Below, piece after piece: positions 17,701-24,370 of a DNA stretch of 26,331 bases (positions are counted from its first letter, which is position 1; every line of letters starts with the position of its first letter). Both the position numbers and the translations under genes were made by a program. This stretch comes from an uncultured Collinsella sp. Its GTDB lineage: Bacteria; Actinomycetota; Coriobacteriia; Coriobacteriales; Coriobacteriaceae. The stretch covers positions 1 to 26,331 of the forward strand of contig CAKUEU010000024.1 in assembly GCA_934646865.1 (NCBI GenBank), in the 5' to 3' direction. The notes beneath the pieces are model-generated. The model was given only the letters and a program-made list of their open reading frames with translations, made no database searches and was not told the DNA's origin.

Positions 17701-19045
17701 GCCCGGCGCGTTTGAAGGAACCGGTGGCAAGTGGGATATCGATTGGTCTTCGGCTCTCAATCTGGCATATATCGATCGCTATGCCTTTAGGAATTCGGGC
17801 ATAGCCGGCAATCTGAACATCGATCTTCCCGATAACGATATCTCTGTTGGCGTCTCGGCATTCGACGGCTGCACGAACTTAACGTCCGCGTCGCTCCATG
17901 CGGCAACCCTCGATATCAACGACCAAGCATTCACCAATTGCTTGAGGCTTACGAGTGCATCGTTCGTGGCGGACGGCAATGGCGACTACGATAGCGCCAC
18001 GGGCCTGGGCTCTCAAAACTATTTGGCGTCCTCGGTGTTCGGCAGCGATGCTAACTTTACGAGCTTGACGGTCGGTGCCGGCATTGCAACGTTGGGCTAT
18101 CCGTCACCGGGCGTAGGCTTCTTCTTTGACGGCGCGACTGACGCCGAGGAGGAGACGAGCCGCATTCGCCTGTCGGTGCCGAGCGGCATGGAGCAGGACT
18201 ACCTTAATGCCTGGGTCTACGGCTTTGTTGGCTACGATGACTACGATACCTATTTCGAAGAAGTCTATTGGAATATGTTCATGGACTTCTATATGGGAGT
18301 GGGCCCAGAGCCGACGGTTGAGGCGGTCGAGGCAAAAATGGCCGAGAACCTTCTGGAGCCCGAGAATCGCTTGCGCACTATGATGGGGCTGCCGTTGGTT
18401 GAGGCGTCTACGGTTATCAAAACGGGCGGTGATGTGCCCGAGAACACTGAATGGAAGATCGAGGGCAACGGCGACGGAACCGCCACACTGGTCTCGGCGC
18501 CGTCCGACATTGAGCAGGCTGAGTTGTCGAGTGTGTTGACGGGACCAACCGTAATCGCTTCGAATGCCTTTTCGCGCTGCTCGAATCTTACCGAGATCGT
18601 GCTGTGCGATAAGGTGGTCGGCATCCAAAGCGGCGCGTTTATCGGCTGTAGTGGTGTGACGGTGACGCTGCCTTCTGGTTGTCCGCTGCCGGAGTTGCTG
18701 GGCGGGATGGAGAACACGCCGTTCTCGTTTGGCAGTAACGTGACGCTCGATGTTGCCGAAGCCGACCGCGAGGCATTCCTCAAGGCCTGGTCCCGTCAGA
18801 TGGTTGGGGCTTTCGTGGACGACGATGAAGAGAACTACGTTTGGAGCAAGTGGTTCAGCAATGTCAACATGGACACATTTGAATCGCCGACCTTCGACGT
18901 GCTCAATAAGGCCGTGAATGAGCCGATCATGGAGTGCGAGAATCGCCTGCGCGCGATGATGAGCATGGAGCCTATCGCCGATATCAGCGAGCTGTCCAAT
19001 CCCATCGATATCAACAAGTATCCCGATTTTTGGATTGCCGGCTAG
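14789..19045 (+). CDS. Large membrane-anchored BspA-type leucine-rich-repeat surface protein
   Basis: 1418 residues. GTG start at 14789, nine bases after GAGGGAG. A basic cytoplasmic N-terminus is followed by one helix (residues 51-70, RIVAVAASVAAVGAFGVGAF) with no clear cleavage site, suggesting a type II anchor. Residues 151-216 are a Gly/Ser/Thr-rich linker. A domain of unknown type (about 220-430) precedes scattered LRR_5/BspA repeats: about 804-870 (IAPYAFSG, IGRNAFENCQNLQ, VGADAFKGCTGL), 993-1061 (IDRYAFRNSG, VGVSAFDGCTNL, INDQAFTNCLRL) and 1255-1301 (IASNAFSRCSNLTEI). A module of about 77 residues occurs at 1128-1205 and again at 1320-1397, each ending ENRLR-x-MM. There is no LPxTG or other C-terminal sorting signal. 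The exported part is very acidic. It is the last gene of the kinase-MoxR-DUF58-TGase operon and the probable client of that machinery. Confidence 0.9.
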   Translation: MISKKPQHMASRKSAAAARLKKPQGERSQGAGERVVDQLAHRVALPSASRIVAVAASVAAVGAFGVGAFELAQNGLNFDPSSYIATYAHGDAASDEAYRISSTSTDAEANRHDDQSDREDTSAREQEASLADVPTQANLTSQSGTTAYNVTGNANGSGVTVAGGVGGNGTGGSASAGGVLGPVINAGGGTGGSTGGSGGGSGTGGGSGAGGSNSSTANSYKYLLQDPTPQKGAPMGDTTFFTQFSGNAGVVDAGKVEIAPITDAIYDGQMLDAWTLFCAMDVHWSDDIGLYYLACTKDEFAAFPYFRINSWTNTAGEQNPALCSSQPLTVSVSLRLSQDAAWTTRTVTIQPAQSCLFVVGQPDSDGQRSVLWNTLSAKANLLGVNAQEAFMKQAGHVDPDGYLNALLLGWRENETPAPYFYTLTPGRHVVVPGDVVSIDPAYKVRFQGYALDDDYRFDDDPTSLNSSRLQTLVDVDEAAVSVDGGVETLHVPQGVQAVDAYTDSRQREGVTWQINNLELPSSVYYVNVDAGFQVLDAYRVASDNPVYAATDDGILTSHDGKEYLGIPYNTRELDVPADVTNVVVPNHNKLDHIVLHASKKGKLPQIDVSGLRDCALVVDDSLLLDFIAEHAEELENAYGVYVSPASNPDVQLMYSQGLVYSLDSELESDLCCVLDTGSNIALVQISNNIMKGAFAGNTSVDTLVLMPWFGDEVTLEDGSLAGGSVQTIVCATDEQVAYVEQHKAAAGAPDARVIKVGLSREGYLYYDNDGETILLSAAGDEDGNLPATFDGTLHTDDGKQLKVDAIAPYAFSGDAELMFVNLGEHTSEIGRNAFENCQNLQGVFFGTSDSIEVGADAFKGCTGLGFVASRAKRASFATTENPNPAGCTWYAPDGDIQGYDSRFTTIKGIYDFDCDAQSGDAVLLYGYYGDDEEGKPSILLGAPSMLSGTIALLPSTVEIFGGYSSSGARDLPGAFEGTGGKWDIDWSSALNLAYIDRYAFRNSGIAGNLNIDLPDNDISVGVSAFDGCTNLTSASLHAATLDINDQAFTNCLRLTSASFVADGNGDYDSATGLGSQNYLASSVFGSDANFTSLTVGAGIATLGYPSPGVGFFFDGATDAEEETSRIRLSVPSGMEQDYLNAWVYGFVGYDDYDTYFEEVYWNMFMDFYMGVGPEPTVEAVEAKMAENLLEPENRLRTMMGLPLVEASTVIKTGGDVPENTEWKIEGNGDGTATLVSAPSDIEQAELSSVLTGPTVIASNAFSRCSNLTEIVLCDKVVGIQSGAFIGCSGVTVTLPSGCPLPELLGGMENTPFSFGSNVTLDVAEADREAFLKAWSRQMVGAFVDDDEENYVWSKWFSNVNMDTFESPTFDVLNKAVNEPIMECENRLRAMMSMEPIADISELSNPIDINKYPDFWIAG

Positions 19046-19053
19046 GAAAAAAC

Positions 19054-19782
19054 TTACGAAGCTAGGCAGCCCCAGGTAATGGGGCTGCTGCCGTTTTGCT
19101 CGAGCAGATGGTTAGTGGCCGAGAAGGGGCGCGACCCCATAAAAGCGGGGAGCTCCGCCGTGGCCCGGTTGGCCGAAAGCGGCGAGGGGTGCGTGGATGC
19201 CAGGCAGAACTTGCCGGTCGCCTCGCCTGCGCCAGTTGGGGCGAGCTTGCCCTCGACCATCTGCTGGGCAAAACGTCCCCATGCCAAAAAGACCACGGGC
19301 TGCGGCAGTAGGCAGCAGCGCTCGATGACGTAGTCGGTCAGGACGCTCCAGCCCAGCTTGGCGTGTGAGTTGGCGGCGTGCTCGCGTACGGTGAGCGTGG
19401 TGTTAAGGAGCAGGACGCCCTGCTGCGCCCATGGCGTTAGGTCGCCCGTGGCGGGAATGGGGCAGCCCAGATCGGCATTGAGTTCCTTATAGATGTTGCG
19501 CAGGCTAGGCGGCAGCTTGGTTTGCGTCGCGGGAACCGAGAACGATAGTCCCATGGCCTGGTTGGGTCCGTGGTAGGGGTCTTGACCCAAGATGACAACC
19601 TTGACCTGGTCGGCCGGCGTGTAGGCGAGGGCATTGAGAATGTCATCTTGCGCCGGATAGATCGTCTGCTCGGCACGCAAAAGGGCGATGCGCTCGAGCA
19701 GCTGGTTCGTGGTGTTACGTACCGGCTGCGGCGCATCGCCCAACCAAGTTGCTATGTTGCGGTCGCGAGTTGCGGTGTCCAT
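19054..19782 (-). CDS. ung: Uracil-DNA glycosylase, family 1
   Basis: 242 residues, normal for the family (about 220-240). ATG at 19782 with AAAGGAG just upstream. The catalytic water-activating motif is GQDPYHGPNQAMGLSFSVP (from residue 66, Asp68). LLLNTTLTV and AWGRFAQ follow, and the DNA-intercalating loop is HPSPLSANR with catalytic His198. It removes uracil from DNA to start base-excision repair in the cytoplasm. The stop codon is only eight bases from the stop of the convergent LRR gene. The gene appears to be monocistronic. Confidence 0.97.
   Translation of the reverse strand: MDTATRDRNIATWLGDAPQPVRNTTNQLLERIALLRAEQTIYPAQDDILNALAYTPADQVKVVILGQDPYHGPNQAMGLSFSVPATQTKLPPSLRNIYKELNADLGCPIPATGDLTPWAQQGVLLLNTTLTVREHAANSHAKLGWSVLTDYVIERCCLLPQPVVFLAWGRFAQQMVEGKLAPTGAGEATGKFCLASTHPSPLSANRATAELPAFMGSRPFSATNHLLEQNGSSPITWGCLAS
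19066..19088. terminator. Hairpin at the convergent ends of the LRR gene and ung
   Basis: GCAGCCCC (19066-19073) and GGGGCTGC (19081-19088) form a perfect 8-bp stem with a 7-base loop. It lies inside the last codons of ung and about 20 bases beyond the LRR stop. No T-run is directly adjacent on either strand; on the minus strand six T (19046-19051 region) come about 15 bases later. Termination is possible but unproven. Confidence 0.4.
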
Positions 19783-19817
19783 GAGGCTCCTTTACGGCAG
19801 ATGCTTTGCTGGCATCT

Positions 19818-19846
19818 ATTGTAAGGGCGTCCGATGGATGCTGGGC
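19818..19846 (-). promoter_or_regulatory. ung: Candidate ung promoter
   Basis: On the minus strand TACAAT (19823-19818) is a -10 candidate 35 bases before the ATG. The hexamer 17 bp upstream is GCCCAG. The same GCCC-N-G, 17-bp, TACAATAG arrangement is seen before prfC, which is the only support for the -35 part. Confidence 0.35.
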
Positions 19847-19870
19847 CGCTGTGTATAAAAGCGTCGAGCT

Positions 19871-20773
19871 CTAGGAGACGTGCTCGGGCGCTCCAGCCAT
19901 ACGGGCGTGACTGTGGGCGCGAAGGCGCGGAAGCTCGACGGTTGCCACCATGACGCCGGAGAGGATGAGAGCAGCGCCAAAGAAGGCGATGGGGCTCAGG
20001 ACCTCGCCGACCAAGAAGAACGAGAAGACGGCAGAGCAGACGGGCTCCAGCGAGAAGGCAAAGCCTGTGGTCTCGGCGGGAACATGGGGCTGCACGAGCG
20101 TCTGCGTGATGAAGCCGTAGGCAGAGCAGATGAGCGCGAGTGCGACGACAACCACGATCTCGCTCGGGGTGCTGGGGAGCGTAAAGCCGCCAAAAGCGCA
20201 TGCGGCGATGCCCGAGAACAGACCGGCAAAGCCCAACTGCCAGACGCCCAAGCCCAGGGGGTCGACTTCCTCGACAAAACGCTTGGCGACGATGATATGG
20301 CCGGCATACACAAAGGCAGAGAGCAGCATGATGAGCGCGCCCGGGTTCAGGCTGGTAAAGTCGGCGCCCGAGAGCAGCAACATGCCGCAGGTGACGATGG
20401 CGGTGCCGACGAGTACTTTGCGCTCCGGGGCGCGACGCAGCAGGGCGGCGTTGGCAAACGGCACGATCACGACCGTCAGGCTCTGCAAAAAGCCGGCGGT
20501 TGAGGCGGACGTGAGGCTGGAACCCAGGCACATGCAGGTGAGCTCGGTTGCCATGATGGCACCGATAATGGCGGCGCGGACCATCAGGTCGCGGTTGATG
20601 CGGAACGCGTGCTTGTGGAAGAGCAGCAGGCAAGCTGCAAAGGCGATGAGACAGCGAAGCGCAACGATGCTCGTGGCGTTCATGCTGTCCATGCCGATCT
20701 TCATGAGGGGATACGAAAAGCCCCATGCGACGGGAACGGAAAATGAGAGCGCGATTGCTTTTTTGCGATCCAT
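19871..20773 (-). CDS. EamA/DMT-superfamily transporter
   Basis: 300 residues and ten predicted helices in two EamA halves. ATG at 20773, four bases after AAAGGAG. It begins MDRKKAIALSFSVPVAWGFSYPLMKIGMD, where the WG-x-SYPLMKIG pattern is typical of the first helix, and continues with TSIVALRCLIAFAACLLLF and SLTSASTAGFLQSL, the YTSAxxAGFL motif of one exporter branch. The second half has YAGHIIVAKRFV and FSLEPVCSAVFSFFLVGEVLSPIAFFGAALILSGV. The hydrophilic tail contains several His and Arg residues. It is divergently arranged with a LysR-type regulator 158 bp away, which suggests the regulator controls it. The substrate is unknown. Confidence 0.9.
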   Translation of the reverse strand: MDRKKAIALSFSVPVAWGFSYPLMKIGMDSMNATSIVALRCLIAFAACLLLFHKHAFRINRDLMVRAAIIGAIMATELTCMCLGSSLTSASTAGFLQSLTVVIVPFANAALLRRAPERKVLVGTAIVTCGMLLLSGADFTSLNPGALIMLLSAFVYAGHIIVAKRFVEEVDPLGLGVWQLGFAGLFSGIAACAFGGFTLPSTPSEIVVVVALALICSAYGFITQTLVQPHVPAETTGFAFSLEPVCSAVFSFFLVGEVLSPIAFFGAALILSGVMVATVELPRLRAHSHARMAGAPEHVS

Positions 20774-20833
20774 GGGACTCCTTTTGTTACAGAACGGTTT
20801 CGCAAAAAGGATTCTGCGCCCAGATATGGATGT

Positions 20834-20871
20834 AGTAAAGCGAATGTATCTTACGTATGATTAAGTAAAGC
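20834..20871. promoter_or_regulatory. Candidate LysR binding region between divergent genes
   Basis: The 158-bp gap between the EamA exporter and the LysR gene is AT-rich relative to its surroundings. It holds AGTAAAGC twice, 30 bp apart (20834-20841 and 20864-20871), and between them ATC-N8-GAT (20848-20861) around TTACGTA. LysR regulators often bind dyads with a T-N11-A or ATC-N9-GAT core in such gaps. The match is approximate. Confidence 0.4.
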
Positions 20872-20931
20872 TAAAGTAGGTGTGAAAAGCGCTGGCAAAA
20901 CGTTTTACGGCTGCATCGTTGTGGAGGCAAG

Positions 20932-21798
20932 ATGGCATCGCGGTATCAGATTGTTTGTATGGTGGTCGATCGCGGCAGCCTGAAGGGCGCGGCCGATGAG
21001 CTGGGCTATACGCAAAGCGCGGTGAGCCAGGCCGTTAAGGCGCTCGAACGCGAGCTGGGCACCACGCTTATCGAGCGCGGCAAGCAGGGTGTTTCGCTTA
21101 CGCGTGACGGCAAGCAGTACCTGCCGTATCTGCGCCAAATCGTAACGGCCGAGGCCGAGCTCGAGGGCAAGCGCCAGGAGTTGCTGGGCCTGTCCTCGAC
21201 CGATATTCGCATTGCGACGTTTACCAACGTGAGCCGAACCGTGCTGCCGCGTGTGATCCGCGACTTTGGCACGCTGCATCCGGGTGTGCACTTTACCCTC
21301 AAGCAGGGCGATTACACGCGCAACGCCCAGTGGGTGCATGACGGTGTGGTGGACTTTTGCTTTACGGCGCGCGGGTTTACCGCTGGGCTGCAGAAGCGCG
21401 TGGTCTATCACGACGAGCTCGTGGCACTGCTGCCGGCGACGCATCCGCTGGCAGCAAAGGAAAAGGTCACGCTGGCCGACCTGGCGTCCGAGCCATTTGT
21501 GCTGCTGGATGAGGGTGAGCAGAGCCTGGTACTCGACGCGTTTGCCGCGCACGGGCTGTCACCGCATGTAACGAGCGAGGTCACCGACGACTACACCATT
21601 ATGGCGATGGTTGAGGAGGGGCTGGGCGTGAGCATGCTCTATCGCCGTACCGTCGAGGGCATGCGGGCTGATATTCGCGTGCGGCCCATCGTGCATGCCC
21701 CTTCGCGCGACGTGGTGGCGGCTTGGCGCAGCTGGGACACCATGCCCATTGCCACCAGGCGCTTTATCGACTATATGAGCTCGCATATCGTCAATTAG
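20932..21798 (+). CDS. LysR-family transcriptional regulator
   Basis: 288 residues. ATG at 20932 shortly after GGAGGC. The N-terminal winged helix-turn-helix is clear: DRGSLKGAADELGYTQSAVS followed by QAVKALERELGTTLIERGKQ (residues 13-52). The linker helix precedes a periplasmic-binding-protein-like effector domain that begins IRIATFTNVSRTVLPRVIRDF and contains HDELVALLPATHPLA and VTDDYTIMAMVEEGLGVSML. It is soluble. Divergent placement opposite the EamA exporter suggests that an effector related to the exported compound is sensed; neither effector nor target is known. The downstream MATE gene is convergent. Confidence 0.93.
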   Translation: MASRYQIVCMVVDRGSLKGAADELGYTQSAVSQAVKALERELGTTLIERGKQGVSLTRDGKQYLPYLRQIVTAEAELEGKRQELLGLSSTDIRIATFTNVSRTVLPRVIRDFGTLHPGVHFTLKQGDYTRNAQWVHDGVVDFCFTARGFTAGLQKRVVYHDELVALLPATHPLAAKEKVTLADLASEPFVLLDEGEQSLVLDAFAAHGLSPHVTSEVTDDYTIMAMVEEGLGVSMLYRRTVEGMRADIRVRPIVHAPSRDVVAAWRSWDTMPIATRRFIDYMSSHIVN

Positions 21799-21824
21799 CG
21801 ATTGCGCGGCGCTTGGGGGTTTGT

Positions 21825-23207
21825 CTAGCGTGCCTCTGCCTTGGCCTGGGCCAGGCGGTAGGTGCGCGCGGGGTGGCAAAGGAGTACGGCCACGACCATA
21901 AAGAACGCGGTAGTGCCCAGGCTGATGGGGTAGACCATCATGATGTTCGCGAACGTGCGGAAGTGCGGGAAGACGCAGAACACCCAGTAGAAGCGAATGC
22001 CGCAGACGCAGATCATGGTGATGAGGGCGGGCATGAGCGAGATGCCAAAGCCGCGCAGGTAGCCGGACATGTTTTCGTAGAACATGCTAAAGGCGTACGC
22101 GGGGAAGATCGAGCACACGCGGATATAGCCGATCGAGACGATATTGGGATCGCTGTTGAAAAGCGACAGGATCTCGCGTCCCAAGCCGACGATGATGACG
22201 ATGGTGGTGAGCGCGACAATGCCGCCTTCGACCAGGCAGACCTTGAGCGTCTTGGTGCAGCGGTCGATCTGGCGCGCGCCGTGGTTCTGCCCCACAAAGG
22301 TGGTGCAGGCCTGGCTAAAGCTGTTGAGCAGGTTGTAGCACACGTACTCCAGGCTCATGGCCGCGCTGGAGGCCGCCATGACCTCGGTGCCCAAGCTGTT
22401 GATGGCAGACTGGATGATGATGTTCGCGACGGCAAAGACGGCGCTCTGGATACCGGCAGGCAGGCCAATCTTGACGATGCGCTTGAGGGCGACGGGGTCG
22501 ATGGCCAGGTCGCGCGGGGTGACGCGGACGACGGAGTCGGTCTTGAGCAGGCGGATAAAGAGCGTGACGGCGCTCGTCGTATAGGCGATGGCCGTGGCGA
22601 TAGCCACGCCGGCGACGCCCCAGTGGAGCACGGGGACAAAGATGAGGTCCAAGCCAATATTGAGGACGGTGGACACGGCAAGCGCCTGGAGCGGCATGCG
22701 AGTGATGCCGACGGAGCGGAAGATAGCGGCTTCGAAATTATAGAGCAGGATCGAAGGCATGCTCAGCAAAAAGACGCGCAGGTAGAGCGATGCGAGCGGC
22801 ATGGTCTCGGCGGGGACGTTAAGCGCGGCGAGCATGGGCTCGGCAAAGACCTCGCCCAGTGCGATGACGATAAAGCCCACGAGCGCCATGAGGATCGAGG
22901 TGTGGACGGCGCGCTTGACCATGTTTTGGTCGTTACGGCCGATGGCGTTGGCGATAACCACGTTGGAGCCAAGCGACAGGCCGATGAACAGGTTGATCAT
23001 CAGGCTGGTAAGCGGAACGTTGGAACCAACTGCCGCCATGGCAAGGGTTCCCTGGTCGCCCGAGAAGTTGCCGATAATGACTGTGGCGATGAGGTTCGAC
23101 AGTTGCTCGAGGATGCTCGTCGCGGCAACGGGAAAGGCGAACAGGGGAATGTTGCGCCACAGCGAGCCGGTCGTCATGTCAATGTGCTTAGATGCGGTAT
23201 CAGCCAT
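21825..23207 (-). CDS. MATE-family multidrug/sodium-coupled efflux transporter
   Basis: 460 residues and twelve predicted helices, the normal size of a NorM/DinF-like MatE protein. ATG at 23207 with a weak GAGA-type ribosome binding site. The N-terminal half has MTTGSLWRNIPLFAFPVAATSILEQLSNLIATVIIGNFSG, the usual first-helix pattern, and GLSLGSNVVIANAIGRND. The second MatE repeat begins LKRIVKIGLPAGIQSAVFAVANIIIQSAIN and contains ACTTFVGQNHGAR. Such proteins export cationic compounds using Na+ or H+ gradients. The substrate cannot be predicted. It is convergent with lysR, separated by 26 bp without a visible terminator. The 5' region holds a palindromic repeat. Confidence 0.93.
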   Translation of the reverse strand: MADTASKHIDMTTGSLWRNIPLFAFPVAATSILEQLSNLIATVIIGNFSGDQGTLAMAAVGSNVPLTSLMINLFIGLSLGSNVVIANAIGRNDQNMVKRAVHTSILMALVGFIVIALGEVFAEPMLAALNVPAETMPLASLYLRVFLLSMPSILLYNFEAAIFRSVGITRMPLQALAVSTVLNIGLDLIFVPVLHWGVAGVAIATAIAYTTSAVTLFIRLLKTDSVVRVTPRDLAIDPVALKRIVKIGLPAGIQSAVFAVANIIIQSAINSLGTEVMAASSAAMSLEYVCYNLLNSFSQACTTFVGQNHGARQIDRCTKTLKVCLVEGGIVALTTIVIIVGLGREILSLFNSDPNIVSIGYIRVCSIFPAYAFSMFYENMSGYLRGFGISLMPALITMICVCGIRFYWVFCVFPHFRTFANIMMVYPISLGTTAFFMVVAVLLCHPARTYRLAQAKAEAR

Positions 23208-23316
23208 ACGCTCTCAATCTCTTATATGCGCTTCAATGCTAATTTGCGCAGACGATGATACTCCTAATGCGATCAGCCGGTACTTGGGGGGAACGTTTCT
23301 TTTCTGTCAGCACATA

Positions 23317-23376
23317 GACTAGTCATTGGGGACGTTCTTGTTTGACTAGTCGTTTAAGAACGTCCCCAATGACTAG
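23317..23376. repeat. Palindromic REP-like intergenic element
   Basis: A perfect 21-bp inverted repeat (23319-23339 with 23356-23376; core ATTGGGGACGTTCTT / AAGAACGTCCCCAAT) encloses a 16-base loop. The loop itself contains GACTAGTC (23344-23351), which also begins the left arm (23317-23324). A decayed relative of the arm, TTGGGGGGAACGTTTCTTTT, lies at 23285-23304. It sits in the 225-bp gap between the MATE and rlmA genes. No transposase is encoded in the window. The structure is like dispersed palindromes mobilised in trans by RAYT transposases; that is inference. Confidence 0.75.
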
Positions 23377-23432
23377 GCGGGGGAGGCGTGAGACAATGGT
23401 GGGCGCTGTGTTGTCCGCGCTAAGGAGTTGCC

Positions 23433-24245
23433 ATGTTGTTGTGTCCCGTTTGCCATGAGCCGTTGGTGGACGACGAGCGTGGGGCTGCATGTGCGGGCGG
23501 GCATCGGTTCGATCGTGCGCGCGAGGGCTATCTGTACCTGTTGCGCTCGTCTAAGAGCGGCGACTCCATGGGCGATCCCAAGTCGCAGGCGCGCAGCCGT
23601 CGCGACTTTCTGAATCGCGATTACTATGCGCCATTGCGCGATGCGATGGTCGAGCTGGTGCGCGAACGAGCGGCTGAGCGCGGGGCGTCCACGGACAAAC
23701 CGCTGACCCTGCTCGACATCTGCTGTGGCGAGGGCTACTACACAAGTGCCATGGGCTCGGTGCCGAACGTTGATGCCTACGGGTTTGACCTGGGCAAGGA
23801 AATGGTGCGCCTGGCTGCCAAGCGTGGCGGCGCGACGTATTTCGTCGCCAACATGAAGGACATCCCCGTGGCGGATGGCTCGTTCGACATGGTGACCGAG
23901 CTCTTTGCTCCCTTTAACGAGCGCGAGTTTGCCCGCGTGCTGGCGCCCGAGGGCTCGCTCTACACCGTGGTCCCGGGTGCGCGCCATCTCTTTGGACTCA
24001 AGGAAGTGCTCTACGACACGCCGTACCTCAACGACGAAAAACTGCCGCATACCGCCGAGCTCGAGTTGGTCGGCACGCAGCGCGTGACGGCGAACATTAC
24101 GCTGGCAACGCAAGCGGACATCGAGGCCGTATTCCAGATGACGCCGTACTACTACCGCACGCGCCCTGCCGACAAAGAGCGCCTAGCAAACCTGGACACC
24201 CTCCAAACCGACATCGACTTCATCATCGCCGAGTACCGCCACTAA
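23433..24245 (+). CDS. rlmA: 23S rRNA (guanine-N1)-methyltransferase, RlmA/TlrB family
   Basis: 270 residues. ATG at 23433 behind AAGGAG. A small N-terminal zinc-binding domain has Cys4, Cys7, Cys20 and His24 (CPVC...CAGGHRFDRAREGYLYLL), followed by the diagnostic GDSMGDPKSQARSRRDFLN region seen in RlmA proteins. The methyltransferase domain starts LLDICCGEGYYTSAM (from residue 93; motif I with Cys in place of the usual Gly), then YGFDLGKEMVRLAAKR and FVANMKDIPVADGSFDMV. The family methylates G745 or G748 in helix 35 of 23S rRNA, and the TlrB branch gives macrolide resistance. Which base is used here cannot be told. The C-terminus overlaps a hairpin repeat. Confidence 0.92.
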   Translation: MLLCPVCHEPLVDDERGAACAGGHRFDRAREGYLYLLRSSKSGDSMGDPKSQARSRRDFLNRDYYAPLRDAMVELVRERAAERGASTDKPLTLLDICCGEGYYTSAMGSVPNVDAYGFDLGKEMVRLAAKRGGATYFVANMKDIPVADGSFDMVTELFAPFNEREFARVLAPEGSLYTVVPGARHLFGLKEVLYDTPYLNDEKLPHTAELELVGTQRVTANITLATQADIEAVFQMTPYYYRTRPADKERLANLDTLQTDIDFIIAEYRH

Positions 24246-24284
24246 CCTGCCAAAAAGGGACAGGTTTATTTTGGCAGGTTTTAT
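24244..24284 (+). repeat. Inverted repeat/terminator with AAAAGGGACAGG core
   Basis: AACCTGCCAAAA (24244-24255) and TTTTGGCAGGTT (24269-24280) form a perfect 12-bp stem with loop AGGGACAGGTTTA, followed by TTAT. It begins on the last base of the rlmA stop codon, so it can serve as its terminator. The sequence (AAAAAGGGACAGGTTTATTTT plus flanks) resembles a dispersed palindromic repeat of gut bacteria; this comes from memory, not a search. Confidence 0.7.
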
Positions 24285-24301
24285 CTGGGCAAACGTAAAG
24301 A

Positions 24302-24333
24302 GCCGACCGCGTTGCTACGCGATCGGCCCTTTT
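24302..24333. terminator. Bidirectional terminator between convergent rlmA and small membrane protein gene
   Basis: GCCGACCGCG (24302-24311) pairs with CGCGATCGGC (24318-24327) with one mismatch around a 6-base loop, followed by CCTTTTT. On the minus strand the stem is followed by TCTTTACGTTT. It can end either convergent transcript. The remaining bases to 24370 hold nothing recognised. Confidence 0.75.
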
Positions 24334-24370
24334 TGGCTGCTTGATAGCATGGGCTATGAGAGACGGGTGC

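Noticed and set aside
8656..19045. Reading the kinase-MoxR cluster as an anti-phage defence island
   Set aside because: MoxR-type ATPases occur in some defence systems, but here the partners are DUF58, a transglutaminase-like protein and a surface protein, with no nuclease, toxin or mobile-element context.
20898..20907. AAAACGTTTT palindrome before lysR
   Set aside because: It is a short AT-rich palindrome that can occur by chance; no second copy is seen in the window.
21723..23258. 511-codon plus-strand open frame opposite the MATE gene
   Set aside because: It is extremely rich in Asp, Gly, Arg, Ala and His with no hydrophobic core, as expected for the complement of a membrane protein gene.
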